DNA of 64,000 bases, from contig NZ_BMBA01000002.1 of assembly GCF_017312485.1 (NCBI RefSeq), positions 672,635 through 736,634 of the forward strand. The letters run 5' to 3'. The first letter of the stretch is position 1. The number at the start of each line of letters is the position of its first letter. The translations under genes and the position numbers were made by a program. A model generated the notes under the pieces. The model had not been told where the DNA came from. It made no database searches and saw only the letters and a program-made list of their open reading frames with translations. This DNA comes from Clostridium zeae (GTDB lineage Bacteria; Bacillota; Clostridia; Clostridiales; Clostridiaceae). Of the stretch, positions 36,794 to 46,733 are shown piece by piece.

Positions 36794-37105
36794 ATGAGTA
36801 TAGATAGTAACTTAAAATGCCAAAAATGCTCTAGCAATAATTTAGAGATTAAACGTGAAGCTACATATGTTTATACATACGATATAAGTAGTTCAAGTTC
36901 TGATAGATCAATTAGAAGAGCAGAAGAAACACCTTTTATGTTTGATGATAGAAAAAAAGTTAAAGAAAAAGACTTTCTACATTGTAAAAATTGTGGAACA
37001 ATATATGAATTTTCTGTAGATGATATTAGTAATAATGTAGAATTTACTATAGTTCAAAAAGCCATTCGCTCAGATTATCAAGAAACTCCAGAATTTTTAG
37101 GATAA
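36794..37105 (+). CDS. Small zinc-ribbon protein, 103 aa
   Basis: Two CxxC pairs (LKCQKCSS near residue 8 and LHCKNCGT near 62) form a zinc ribbon, and the segment between them is Ser-rich and charged. A protein of this kind may bind nucleic acid or another protein, but no family is recognised. The start follows AAGGAA. A hairpin terminator lies after the stop. It is an isolated plus-strand gene beside the lactonase gene. Confidence 0.7.
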   Translation: MSIDSNLKCQKCSSNNLEIKREATYVYTYDISSSSSDRSIRRAEETPFMFDDRKKVKEKDFLHCKNCGTIYEFSVDDISNNVEFTIVQKAIRSDYQETPEFLG

Positions 37106-37120
37106 ATTTTCTGTTTTAGA

Positions 37121-37160
37121 AAATAGGTAGAGTAAATAATACATTTACCTACCTATTTAT
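37121..37160 (+). terminator. Hairpin terminator after zinc-ribbon gene
   Basis: AAATAGGTAGAGTAAAT pairs with ATTTACCTACCTATTT around a 5-nt loop. The downstream T run is short. Confidence 0.6.
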
Positions 37161-37247
37161 ACTAAGGTATAATTTAACTAGAATAATTTATTATAAAGTT
37201 TTAATAATCTCATAATTTATATTGAGATACATTTGGAGGTTAATTGC

Positions 37248-38324
37248 ATGAGTATAAACAATGATAAGTCACTAGTTTATGTAGGCACGTACACTTATGG
37301 TGATAGTAAAGGTATATATTCCTTTGAATTCGATCATAAAAATCATCAAATAAGCAATCTACAGCCAGTTGCTACACTTGCACACCCTACATACGTAATT
37401 ACTTGCAAAGAAAGAAACCTATTATACGCTGTGTTGAAACAACAAGATTTCGGAGGAGTTAGATCTTTCAAAATAAATAACGATAATACTCTTACTGAAT
37501 TAAATACTGTTCTGGATGAAGGAAAGTCACCTTGTCACCTTTCCTTTGATAACGAGTATAAATATGTCTTCGCTGGCAATTATCATGAAGCTACTATAAC
37601 AGTACTTCCAATTAAAGAAGGCGGTACACTCGCTTCCCCTACATCAGTTATTAGACATACTGGAGATGGTTCTGGGATAGTTGCTGACAGACAAGAAAAA
37701 CCTCATGTTCATTATTGCTATCTTACACCTAATGAAAAACATCTATCAGTAGTTGACCTTGGAAGAGATTCTATAACTTTTTATCCATTTGACAAAAACA
37801 CCGGAGTATTGGACGAGCAAAGCAAAAAAGTTATACAATCAGAACCTGGTTCTGGTCCACGCCATCTAATATTTCACAAGGAGTTTAACTTCTTTTACGT
37901 TATAAATGAGCTAAATGCTAATGTGGATGTATATAGTTATGAAGAGCCTGAACTTGTTATAACAAAGTTACAAACAATTAATTCTCTTCCTAAAGATTAC
38001 GAAGGGCATAATCTCGGTGCAGCAATAAGAATTTCTCCTAACGGAAAGTTCTTATATACTTCAAATAGAGGTAGCGACACCATCTCAATTTTCAAAATTG
38101 ATGGCAGCTCAGGATTACTTACTTTTGTTGATTATATTTCAACCTTTGGTGAAGGTCCAAGAGATTTTTCCTTTGATCCAAGTGGAAATTTCTTAATTGC
38201 AGCAAATCAAAATACTAATTCAATAATTTTATATAAAGCAAATGCTGATACTGGCCTATTAGAAAAGCTAGAAAGTGATTTAGCTGTACCTAATCCTGTT
38301 TGTATCTCCATAATTAACAATTAA
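37248..38324 (+). CDS. Lactonase family protein (6-phosphogluconolactonase-like beta-propeller)
   Basis: The protein of about 358 residues has the seven-bladed propeller pattern of the Pgl/YkgB family: KSPCHLSFDNEYKYVFAGNY, GSGPRHLIFHKEFNFFYVIN, GAAIRISPNGKFLYTSNRG and GPRDFSFDPSGNFLIAANQN. Members hydrolyse 6-phosphogluconolactone or muconate-type lactones; the exact substrate is not decided. The start at 37248 (MSINND) has GGAGG 8 nt upstream, whereas an in-frame TTG at 37233 overlaps that site. No dehydrogenase partner is adjacent. A family C palindrome follows the stop. Confidence 0.88.
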   Translation: MSINNDKSLVYVGTYTYGDSKGIYSFEFDHKNHQISNLQPVATLAHPTYVITCKERNLLYAVLKQQDFGGVRSFKINNDNTLTELNTVLDEGKSPCHLSFDNEYKYVFAGNYHEATITVLPIKEGGTLASPTSVIRHTGDGSGIVADRQEKPHVHYCYLTPNEKHLSVVDLGRDSITFYPFDKNTGVLDEQSKKVIQSEPGSGPRHLIFHKEFNFFYVINELNANVDVYSYEEPELVITKLQTINSLPKDYEGHNLGAAIRISPNGKFLYTSNRGSDTISIFKIDGSSGLLTFVDYISTFGEGPRDFSFDPSGNFLIAANQNTNSIILYKANADTGLLEKLESDLAVPNPVCISIINN

Positions 38325-38332
38325 GTTTCAAC

Positions 38333-38424
38333 CGTTCAAAGGGTTCCAACTTCAACTATTAATTTATACTCTTAGAATTTCCCAATAGGTATAAATTGAG
38401 TTTTAGTAATGGAACCCTTTATTT
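38333..38424. repeat. Family C palindromic repeat, copy 2
   Basis: AAAGGGTTCCAACTTCAACT then ATTAATTTATAC pairs with GTATAAATTGAG and GGAACCCTTT. The inner segment matches copy 1 at 19227-19370. It begins 8 nt after the lactonase stop and may act as its terminator. Confidence 0.65.
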
Positions 38425-38427
38425 ATA

Positions 38428-38498
38428 TGATTTGTTTAAGAAAATTATTGAAATTAATTGGCTATACAGGAGACGCTATATGTGCTAGCTATTAGACT
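38428..38498. repeat. Family A repeat, truncated copy
   Basis: Only the left flank and left arm are present: TTTAAGAAAATTATTGAAAT, TAATTGGCTATACAGGAGAC and GCTATATG. It breaks off in the left arm at the 3' end of the following minus-strand gene, the same position that full copies occupy elsewhere. Confidence 0.7.
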
Positions 38499-38874
38499 AT
38501 GGTAAATCAATGTAGTTATTATTTAATAAAAATTTTACTATCTCATACAACGCATCACAATAAGTTTCTTGTAGACCAGATTTTGCTTCAATTACTTCAC
38601 CGTTGTTATTTTTCAAACTTACAACAACTTCATACTGTTGATTATTTAGGTTAGGTGCTGGAAACTGTCCAGTATAATCCTGAACAATTTCGATAAGCTC
38701 TCCTACTTTTACATCATATCCATATTTTAAAAGTAATTCATCTTCATGCTTATCATCTCTTTTGTATTCATCTCCTAAGTACTCTCTTGTAAGTCCTGTA
38801 ACTAAAGAAAGTAGCTTTATCCTATCGTCATACCCAATTTCTTTTAACTGCCTTCCTAATAAATGTTGTTTCAT
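38497..38874 (-). CDS. Hypothetical protein, 125 aa
   Basis: This soluble protein begins MKQHLLGRQLKEIGYDDRIK and has a C-terminal beta-strand and helix pattern (YEVVVSLKNNNGEVIEAKSG, then DALYEIVKFLL). No family is recognised and there are no membrane segments. Its last codons abut the truncated family A repeat. The ribosome-binding region (AAGGTGGTGC) before the ATG supports the start. It lies alone, convergent to the lactonase gene. Confidence 0.6.
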   Translation of the reverse strand: MKQHLLGRQLKEIGYDDRIKLLSLVTGLTREYLGDEYKRDDKHEDELLLKYGYDVKVGELIEIVQDYTGQFPAPNLNNQQYEVVVSLKNNNGEVIEAKSGLQETYCDALYEIVKFLLNNNYIDLP

Positions 38875-39230
38875 ACTATAAGCACCACCTTAAATTTATA
38901 TTATTATTCTTATTATTTACCTTATATCATTTTTATGCAATTAAAATTTTTATAATTTTCTAAACAATAAACTATATGCTTATTAAGCTTTACAAGTAAT
39001 GCAATTACCATATTAAAATCTTCCACTTACGTTTGATAAATAATATTTATATTTATCGGTAATTATAAAACATAGAGATTTTTATATTTTTGATTATTCA
39101 AAAGTAATGTATTGAAATAAATAGATACTTTCATTGAATACATCAATTAGTTTTGCAAATAATTCTGGTACTATCCTTCAAAAAAGCATATCAATATGTA
39201 CAAATCATAGAAAAATTAGAGGTGTTAAAT
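38875..39230. other. Divergent intergenic region before aspD
   Basis: AT-rich sequence containing the promoters of the hypothetical gene and of aspD. No operator, riboswitch or gene was identified. Confidence 0.4.
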
Positions 39231-40868
39231 ATGGATACTTTTAATGTACAAAGAGAGGAACTAGAAAGAATTTATGGAAAAATTAGTCCTTTCGAATTTA
39301 AAAACAGACTTATAAGCTTAGCAAATGGACAAAAGGAAAAAAGCGCTCATGCACTACTAGATGCAGGAAGAGGTAATCCAAACTGGACTGCAGCTACTCC
39401 TAGAGAAGCATTTTTCACCTTCGGATTATTTGCTGTTCAAGAAACAAGAAATACCTGGTCAGAAGGTGATCTTGCTGGAATGCCTAGACGTCAAGGTATT
39501 GCAGATCGTTTTTATAATTATGTAAAATCTAATGCAACCGCACCAGGAATAGATTTACTAAAACGAATTATAGATTATGGCATAGTTGAAAAAGGATTCG
39601 ATCCAGATACTTGGGTTCAAGAGCTTACTGATGGAATAATAGGTGATAACTATCCCTCACCAGATAGAATGCTAATTCATATTGAACAGCTTGTTAATTC
39701 CTATTTAGTTCAAGAGATGTGTTATAATAAGCCACCAGAAGGCAGATTTAACATCTTCGCTGTAGAAGGTGCAACAGCTGCTATGTGTTATATATTTGAT
39801 TCTCTTATAGCAAATGAACTGTTGGCAAGAGGTGATAAAATCGCCTTAATGACACCGATCTTTACTCCTTATCTAGAGATACCTCTTTTACCTAGATATA
39901 ATTTTGATGTTATTAAAATAAGAGCCACAGAACTTACTGAAGATGGTACACATACATGGCAATATCCTAAGGATGAACTAGACAAATTAAAAGATAAATC
40001 CATAAAAGCCCTGTTTGTAGTTAATCCTAGCAACCCACCTTCAGTAGCTATGAAAAATGAATCAGTTCAAGTCATAGTGGACATTGTAAATAATCATAAT
40101 CCAAATCTAATGATAATATCTGATGATGTTTACGGTACCTTTGTTCCCAAATTCCGCTCATTGATGGCTGATTTACCATACAACACTATCGGCGTTTATT
40201 CATTTTCTAAATACTTTGGGGTAACTGGTTGGAGACTTGGAACTATTGCTTTACATGAAAGGAATGTATTCGATAAACTTTTAAGAATGCAGCCAGAATC
40301 TATAAAAGAAGAACTTAGACAAAGATATGGTGATTTATCTTCAGATCCAGATAATGTTCTTTTCATTGATAGGATAGTTGCTGACAGTAGGCAAGTGGCA
40401 CTGAATCATACAGCTGGTCTTTCTACACCTCAACAGGTACAAATGGCCTTTTTCTGTGCATTTTCCTTGTTGGATGATAAAAATGTATATAAACAACAAA
40501 CAATTGATATATGCCACAGACGCCAAAAACTACTTTTTGATGGATTAGGACTTGATCTTAGAAAAGATCCATATGATGCTGCGTATTACACAGAATTTGA
40601 TTTATTAGAGTGGGCTTGCCATTATTATGGAGATGAATTTGCTGAATATCTTCAAAGAAATCATAAACCAATAGATATCTTGTTCCGTTTAGCTGAAGAA
40701 TCTTCTATAGTACTTTTAAGCGGAAGTGGGTTTCATGGTCCTGAATGGTCCATTAGAATTTCCCTTGCAAATCTAAGTGACGAGTCTTATTCTCGAATAG
40801 GTGAAGTACTCCACAAGGTTTTAGATGAATACGTACATTCATGGCAACTTTCATTTTCACATGTATAA
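39231..40868 (+). CDS. aspD: Aspartate 4-decarboxylase (bifunctional aspartate aminotransferase/beta-decarboxylase)
   Basis: This PLP enzyme of about 545 residues releases CO2 from L-aspartate to give L-alanine, with side transaminase activity. The family features are visible: DAGRGNPNWTAATPREAFF near residue 45, VEGATAAMCYIFDSL, VVNPSNPPSVAM, and the PLP-binding lysine in VYSFSKYFGVTGWRLG. The length is larger than that of ordinary aminotransferases and fits the family. The start at 39231 (MDTFNV) has GAGGTG 6 nt before it; an upstream in-frame ATG is not supported. In bacteria the enzyme often works with an aspartate:alanine antiporter, but no such gene is adjacent. Confidence 0.93.
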   Translation: MDTFNVQREELERIYGKISPFEFKNRLISLANGQKEKSAHALLDAGRGNPNWTAATPREAFFTFGLFAVQETRNTWSEGDLAGMPRRQGIADRFYNYVKSNATAPGIDLLKRIIDYGIVEKGFDPDTWVQELTDGIIGDNYPSPDRMLIHIEQLVNSYLVQEMCYNKPPEGRFNIFAVEGATAAMCYIFDSLIANELLARGDKIALMTPIFTPYLEIPLLPRYNFDVIKIRATELTEDGTHTWQYPKDELDKLKDKSIKALFVVNPSNPPSVAMKNESVQVIVDIVNNHNPNLMIISDDVYGTFVPKFRSLMADLPYNTIGVYSFSKYFGVTGWRLGTIALHERNVFDKLLRMQPESIKEELRQRYGDLSSDPDNVLFIDRIVADSRQVALNHTAGLSTPQQVQMAFFCAFSLLDDKNVYKQQTIDICHRRQKLLFDGLGLDLRKDPYDAAYYTEFDLLEWACHYYGDEFAEYLQRNHKPIDILFRLAEESSIVLLSGSGFHGPEWSIRISLANLSDESYSRIGEVLHKVLDEYVHSWQLSFSHV

Positions 40869-40888
40869 AATCAAGCTTTAAAACAAAT

Positions 40889-40934
40889 TAACCTATTGAT
40901 GCTTAAGGTGTAGTTTCTCATCATCAATAGGTTA
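40889..40934 (+). terminator. Hairpin after aspD
   Basis: TAACCTATTGATG / CATCAATAGGTTA, 13 bp with a 20-nt loop, lies 20 nt after the aspD stop codon. The following T run is poor, so the terminator call is moderate. Confidence 0.5.
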
Positions 40935-41089
40935 ACTCTATACCACTTCTAGTCCTCAAATATATTTAACTCCCCTTATATCTAAGGAACGAATTTTTCA
41001 AAAATTCTTCCAAAAGCAGTACATTTATATAAGATTAATATCTTAGGAGGCAAAATTATTTATCTATAATTACTATATAATAATAGGCT

Positions 41090-41303
41090 GTTTAAAAATA
41101 TTGTTTAAATTAGTTGGTTAGAGAGGAGATGCTATATGAGCGAGCTATTAGAATTAAAAGATTTTTTCAGATGGAATGGCGTTAAGAAACTGTACTGTTC
41201 GAACGTAGTGAGTTTACAGTTTTAGCCATGTAATATGACAAAATCTTATTAATTCTTAGCGTAAGCTCATTAAAGCATCGGATGTCTAACCTATTAATTT
41301 CAA
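41090..41303. repeat. Family A palindromic repeat, full copy
   Basis: About 210 bp. The left arm AGTTGGTTAGAGAGGAGATG pairs with GCATCGGATGTCTAACC; ATGAGCGAGC pairs with the right arm ending AAGCTCAT; the centre has GAAACTGTACTG / TTTACAGTTTTAG. It ends 14 nt from the stop of metY. The internal 29-codon ORF begins at ATGAGCGAGC after AGGAG. Confidence 0.85.
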
Positions 41304-41317
41304 CCTATAAATTTAAG

Positions 41318-42622
<1,305 letters not shown>

Positions 42623-42727
42623 TCATTTTAAATAATTTATTTTCTATAATGACAAATACTAAATTTATTACAAACTGATAAAATCAAATAATTTTATTAA
42701 CATTGACTCTTTAATTTTTAGAGAATA

Positions 42728-42774
42728 AAACAAAAATACCCCCTTTCTCAAAAATGTATGACGAAAGAAGGTAT
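42728..42774 (-). terminator. Intrinsic terminator of the metY-proximal SAM riboswitch
   Basis: TACCTTCTTTC pairs with GAGAAAGGGGGTA and is followed by TTTTTGTTTT on the minus strand, between the proximal S-box and metY. Confidence 0.75.
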
Positions 42775-42789
42775 AATTAACCACAAAAC

Positions 42790-42912
42790 TCTACCATCTC
42801 TCATCTTTCCTTAGGTAATGATCCTAAAGCAGGATTTGGCACCTTTTCAGATAAATGGATCTGAAGGTTGCCGAGGTTTCGTAGGGCCAGTCCCTCAACC
42901 TCTCTTGATAAG
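42790..42912 (-). promoter_or_regulatory. SAM-I riboswitch, metY-proximal copy
   Basis: On the minus strand: TTATCAAGAGAGGTTGAGGG, ACTGGCCC, GAAACCTCGGCAACC, a P3 hairpin CAGATCCATTTATCTG, GGTGCCAAATCCTGC, and GATGAGAGATGG closing P1. All S-box landmarks are present and separately followed by a terminator. Confidence 0.95.
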
Positions 42913-42949
42913 AAATATAAAATATTAAATTATTGCATTTTAGTAAAAT

Positions 42950-42978
42950 AAAAAAACCTCTTTACTGAGAAAGAGGTA
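42950..42978 (-). terminator. Intrinsic terminator between the two SAM riboswitches
   Basis: ACCTCTTT / AAAGAGGT stem with a 5-nt loop is followed by a run of seven T on the minus strand, directly after the distal S-box. Confidence 0.8.
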
Positions 42979-42993
42979 TGATAAACACACATA

Positions 42994-43096
42994 CTTATCT
43001 CTCAGCTAACGCTGTTGGACTTAGCACCATGTATAATGAAATACTGGTTGCTGGGCTTCACAGGGCCTATCCCTCCACCACTCTCGATAAGGTCTT
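42994..43096 (-). promoter_or_regulatory. SAM-I riboswitch, metY-distal copy
   Basis: On the minus strand: TTATCGAGAGTGGTGGAGGG, ATAGGCCC, GAAGCCCAGCAACC, GGTGCTAAGTCCAACAGCG and CTGAGAGATAAG. It is a complete second aptamer about 80 nt upstream of the proximal one. Confidence 0.95.
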
Positions 43097-43121
43097 TATT
43101 TAATTTAAATTGCTTGTTCTT

Positions 43122-43150
43122 ATTATAATTACTAAAAAATAGGTTGTCAA
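43122..43150 (-). promoter_or_regulatory. Predicted sigma-A promoter of metY
   Basis: TTGACA, a 17-bp spacer and TATAAT, a perfect consensus, lie on the minus strand about 25 nt upstream of the distal S-box. Confidence 0.85.
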
Positions 43151-43211
43151 CAATAATTTTTATATTTTTATTAATGTAAATTGACGCAGGAAAATATTGC
43201 CTATTTATGTG

Positions 43212-43240
43212 TCATTATATATTAACTATACATACCTATA
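43212..43240 (+). promoter_or_regulatory. Candidate sigma-E promoter of the cotJ operon
   Basis: TCATTAT and CATACCTATA, spaced about 12-13 bp, resemble the sigma-E consensus and lie about 45 bp upstream of cotJA, as expected for this mother-cell operon. Confidence 0.5.
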
Positions 43241-43285
43241 TAAGAGATAACTTAATAAAAAATATTAATTACCGGAGGATATCTT

Positions 43286-43459
43286 ATGAGCGACGTATTT
43301 AAGATGAAAGATGAGTTTAAGCTAGACTATGCAGAAGCTTATGTATTACCTCAACCCTTTAAAGATCTATATGATATAAAGACTGCTTTTGAACGTGGCA
43401 CTATATTCAATGATTTATATAGACCTTACGAAAAAAAGAAACATGGGAGGGAGTACTAA
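43286..43459 (+). CDS. cotJA: Spore coat associated protein CotJA
   Basis: This 57-residue protein (starting MSDVFKMKDEFKLDYAEAYV) is the first gene of the cotJABC operon. The segment LPQPFKDLYDIKTAFERGT, with Pro, Phe and Tyr, matches CotJA of spore-formers. GGAGG lies 7 nt before the ATG. The stop overlaps the cotJB start by one base (TAATG), showing translational coupling. It is a small component of the coat assembled in the mother cell. Confidence 0.85.
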   Translation: MSDVFKMKDEFKLDYAEAYVLPQPFKDLYDIKTAFERGTIFNDLYRPYEKKKHGREY

Positions 43460-43713
43460 TGGAACAAAAGAAATTACTTTCTATGATTCAACAAGTTGGT
43501 TTCTATCTAGTGGAACTTAATCTTTACCTAGATACTCATCCTGATTGCCAGGAAGCATTAGAAAGATTAAATTATCTTTCCGAAAAACTTACAGCACTAA
43601 GAAAAGAATATTGTTGCAACTTTGGTCCTTTAACTAACTACGGTCTCCAACCGGCTGAATGTTGGGATCAATGGGTTTCAGAACCATGGCCATGGGAAAG
43701 AGAAGCAAATTAA
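43459..43713 (+). CDS. cotJB: Spore coat protein CotJB
   Basis: The 84-residue protein has the CotJB pattern: MIQQVGFYLVELNLYLDTHPDCQEALERL near the N-terminus and a Trp-rich end CWDQWVSEPWPWEREAN. It overlaps cotJA by one base and precedes cotJC by 19 nt, with GGGAGG before the start. CotJ proteins are inner spore-coat components; CotJB is needed for correct assembly of CotJC. Confidence 0.93.
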   Translation: MEQKKLLSMIQQVGFYLVELNLYLDTHPDCQEALERLNYLSEKLTALRKEYCCNFGPLTNYGLQPAECWDQWVSEPWPWEREAN

Positions 43714-43732
43714 ATTAATGGAGGAATACTGA

Positions 43733-44293
43733 ATGTGGTATTATGAAAAAAGATTAGAATATCCAGTAGATATTAAAACCCCTGATTTAAAAACAGCAAA
43801 GATTATTATGACTCAATTAGGTGGCCCTGATGGAGAACTTGGTGCTTCTATAAGATACTTAAGTCAAAGATATACAATGCCTACAGGAAAAACAAAAGGA
43901 TTATTAACTGATATCGGAACAGAAGAATTAGCTCATTTAGAAATAATTTCTTCAATGATCTATCAGCTAACTAGAAAAGCTACACCTGAGCAAATAAATG
44001 CTGAAGGCTTTGACTCCTACTACGTTGTTCATGGTACAGCTGTTTACCCTTCTGACCCAAATGGCACTCCATGGACTGGTGCATATATACAATCAACTTC
44101 CGATCCAATAGCTGACTTACATGAAGATATGGCCGCTGAACAAAAAGCTAGAGCTGCATATGAAAGATTAATTCAATTAATCGATGATAAAGACGTACTT
44201 GATGTATTATATTTCTTGAGAGAAAGAGAAGTTGTACATTTCCAAAGATTTGGTGAAGCATTAGTGCAAGTTCAGGATCATTGTAAAAAGTAG
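43733..44293 (+). CDS. cotJC: Manganese catalase family spore coat protein CotJC
   Basis: This 186-residue protein has the four-helix manganese-catalase fold: IMTQLGGPDGELGASIRYLSQ, GTEELAHLEIISSMIYQLT with metal-binding Glu and His, and LREREVVHFQRFGEALV at the end. The length and motifs match CotJC of the coat. The start follows GGAGG. It is the last gene of cotJABC and is followed by a strong terminator. Confidence 0.95.
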   Translation: MWYYEKRLEYPVDIKTPDLKTAKIIMTQLGGPDGELGASIRYLSQRYTMPTGKTKGLLTDIGTEELAHLEIISSMIYQLTRKATPEQINAEGFDSYYVVHGTAVYPSDPNGTPWTGAYIQSTSDPIADLHEDMAAEQKARAAYERLIQLIDDKDVLDVLYFLREREVVHFQRFGEALVQVQDHCKK

Positions 44294-44373
44294 TAATTAC
44301 TTAGAACATCTTTAAATATACTACACACTATGAAAGGTGTTTTTCGCTGTTTTTATTTGAGAAAATAAAAATT

Positions 44374-44418
44374 GAAAAGGCTATTAGCATGATTTTTTTT
44401 GCTAATAGCCTTTTCGAA
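44374..44418 (+). terminator. Intrinsic terminator of the cotJ operon
   Basis: AAAAGGCTATTAGCA / TGCTAATAGCCTTTT forms a 15-bp stem followed by a short T run, about 80 nt after cotJC. Confidence 0.85.
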
Positions 44419-44423
44419 TTTAT

Positions 44424-44523
44424 GGATGTACCACTTCGCAATAAAATTTATATTTTCAAATTCTCCTCTCAAAATCCAGAGGAGTTTTGAAAATAGATTT
44501 CGGATCGAAGTAGTACATCTTTA
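44424..44523. repeat. Family B palindrome, copy
   Basis: GATGTACCACTTCGC at the left and TCGAAGTAGTACATC at the right are inverted; inside are TATTTTCAAATTCTCCTCTC and GAGGAGTTTTGAAAATA. It lies between the cotJ terminator and the stop of the glucanase gene. Confidence 0.75.
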
Positions 44524-44529
44524 TTTATT

Positions 44530-45894
44530 TTACCAACCTACTCTAATTATAAGTCCTTTAGGATCTCCAACTTCAAGATAAGCTGCTTGCTGATTAACGT
44601 CGTCATAACAGAAGCCATATGCAAGCTTATCTATGCTATGATCATGCCAGAATTTAGCATAGTAATTTGCTGGAGAAGCTTTATAGTATGCAGTTGGATT
44701 ATTCCAATTTGCAGTATCAGTATATACATGTCTATTTATCGCAGCACATATTTGAGGATTTTGTTGTAGTCCATTTGTTCCTAGTAATATATCTTGTGTT
44801 GAGTAGCTTGAATATCCTGCAAAGTAGTTAGCATTTGCTCCACCTACTGCAAAGGAACCATGTATTGGTGCAACAATTCTATATGGTGCTTGAATTGTAG
44901 CTAAAGACTTAAATTCTGTTGGAACTTCATTTTGGTATTTTGTAAATATACCTGCTCTAGTCTCTGATTCAAGTTCACCAACAGTTTTATCGTAGTTACC
45001 TGCTTTATTAACTAATCTGTGTTGTATTGGGAATCCAAATCCATCAACTCTTGTTGTATTTCCATGATAGCCAGTATTATCTACTGTAAACTCAACAAAA
45101 TCAAAGTAAATATCTCTGTTTGGATCTGTAGGATTGTCTACGTTAGGTCCTGCAAAGCCTGTATCATAAGTCTTTATATAACATGGTGACCCAACACTTA
45201 AGAACATTCTTCCTGATGTTATCTTAGGCATTTGTACCCAATTTGCTTCACTAACTTTATGATAGATATTAGCATAATTAACGCCGTTCTTTGTTAAGTG
45301 ACCTGAAGCATCATTTAATGCATTTGATATTGGTACTAAATTGCCATTTAAATCTAAGTAACACCATTTTCCTGTAGCAGGGTTTATTCCTATTACTCCC
45401 CAATATATATTACTATCTGCATATGCTCCATTTGTTCCATTCATAACCTTAACATTAACTGCACCACTTACAGTCGGTGTTGGTATTGAAGAAGCTGTAA
45501 TTGAGTATATTGAACCACTTGTTGTGGGAGGATTAGTAGTACCTGATCCTACAGTATAGTTAACCCACGCTGTATCATATGCTGGTGTTCCATTGTTGTA
45601 AGTAAATGCATAAGATATAACATTTCCTGAAGCAACTGTGACGCTTTGCTCATATCTGCCTGTTGCGCTGTTATAAGTCATTCTAAAGTTTTGTTGAGCA
45701 CCTGAGTTTATCTTATAATGTACATCTACCCAGGTAGTACTTACATTAGATTTGAACCAAATAGTAGCTGTGTTTCCTGATACACTTACACCGTTTGTAT
45801 AATCTGCTGCCTTAGCAGTTACACCCGATAAAAATAATCCCATGAAAAGTAGAACAGTAAATATAGATACTGTTTTATAAATCTTTTTAAACAT
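44530..45894 (-). CDS. Secreted GH64 beta-1,3-glucanase with N-terminal CBM56-like domain
   Basis: This 454-residue secreted enzyme has a signal peptide (MFKKIYKTVSIFTVLLFMGL, cleavage near AKAA at about 30). Residues 31-115 are a beta-rich domain resembling the CBM56 beta-1,3-glucan binding module (YDTAWVNYTV), joined by a Thr- and Pro-rich linker to a GH64 thaumatin-like catalytic domain (about 130-454). The Glu268 in DFVEFT and Asp284 in TRVDGFGFP are 16 residues apart, as are the catalytic Glu154 and Asp170 of Streptomyces laminaripentaose-producing glucanase. It should degrade laminarin or fungal beta-1,3-glucan. A cre-like site lies upstream, which suggests carbon catabolite control. 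Confidence 0.85.
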   Translation of the reverse strand: MFKKIYKTVSIFTVLLFMGLFLSGVTAKAADYTNGVSVSGNTATIWFKSNVSTTWVDVHYKINSGAQQNFRMTYNSATGRYEQSVTVASGNVISYAFTYNNGTPAYDTAWVNYTVGSGTTNPPTTSGSIYSITASSIPTPTVSGAVNVKVMNGTNGAYADSNIYWGVIGINPATGKWCYLDLNGNLVPISNALNDASGHLTKNGVNYANIYHKVSEANWVQMPKITSGRMFLSVGSPCYIKTYDTGFAGPNVDNPTDPNRDIYFDFVEFTVDNTGYHGNTTRVDGFGFPIQHRLVNKAGNYDKTVGELESETRAGIFTKYQNEVPTEFKSLATIQAPYRIVAPIHGSFAVGGANANYFAGYSSYSTQDILLGTNGLQQNPQICAAINRHVYTDTANWNNPTAYYKASPANYYAKFWHDHSIDKLAYGFCYDDVNQQAAYLEVGDPKGLIIRVGW

Positions 45895-46582
45895 AAATTT
45901 ACCTCCTATAGATATAAAAATATTTTAGTACGAAATTTTAATAGCAAAAACAAGCCAATTTAATTTTCAAAATTGAACTTAAACAAATTATTTAAAGCTC
46001 TTTTCACCTCCCCAAGAATACTAAACCATTTATAAAATATAGATATTTCATTTCTAGTTATAATGGCTGAATATTATATTTAGTTGTGTAAACGTTTAGA
46101 TAACAAGACAGATTTGAAATTGGAGTATAAAATTTTGAAATGACATACCTATTGGTTTGTTTTGTTTAGAATTATTACATTAAGAATTTTCACAAGAATG
46201 TTTACGACTATATCATGTATTTTTATTAAATATACATGGTAATTTTAGAAATTTTGATTTGGATACTATATAGAAATTATATTAGATATTTACCATCCTT
46301 AGTTATTTAAGATACAAGTTTCATAAACTATTAATAATAAGTATTATATTATATTATATATTAATACCCTATTAAACACAGATAAAGATACGATTCGTTG
46401 CTTCATTTATTATTTAATTACATTGATTACATATAAATGTTACCTTCATTTACTTATATTGTCAATATTGATTTCCAAATATTTAATTCTTTATTTATTT
46501 TTAAATTTTCATATAAATTAAAATTTATTTTTTCAAAATTATACCAATTAAAATACGAAATAATCAATTTTTATACAGTAAA
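45895..46582. other. AT-rich upstream region of the glucanase gene
   Basis: This long, very AT-rich region contains the cre-like site but no ORF, riboswitch or repeat that I could support. The glucanase promoter is presumably within the first 200 bp. Confidence 0.5.
46087..46100. promoter_or_regulatory. Candidate cre (CcpA) site
   Basis: TGTAAACGTTTAGA matches the cre consensus TGWAARCGYTWNCW at all but one position. It lies about 190 bp upstream of the glucanase start and would place the gene under catabolite control if functional. Confidence 0.5.
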
Positions 46583-46622
46583 AAATTAGGGCTTTGCATA
46601 CTTTTTGTTTGCAAAGCCCTAT
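46583..46622 (-). terminator. Intrinsic terminator of the two-small-protein operon
   Basis: AGGGCTTTGCA / TGCAAAGCCCT with an 11-nt loop is followed by AATTTTTT on the minus strand. Confidence 0.85.
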
Positions 46623-46733
46623 CTATTATAAAAAACATTGTATGCCTGTCAGCTCCACTTTCAGGTAACTGCTGCAACATGTTTCATATACTTATTTATA
46701 TTAAAATCACTTAACATTTGTTCCTAATTATTT

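Noticed and set aside
37233-37247. TTG start that extends the lactonase by five codons
   Set aside because: The TTG lies within the GGAGG ribosome-binding site of the ATG at 37248.
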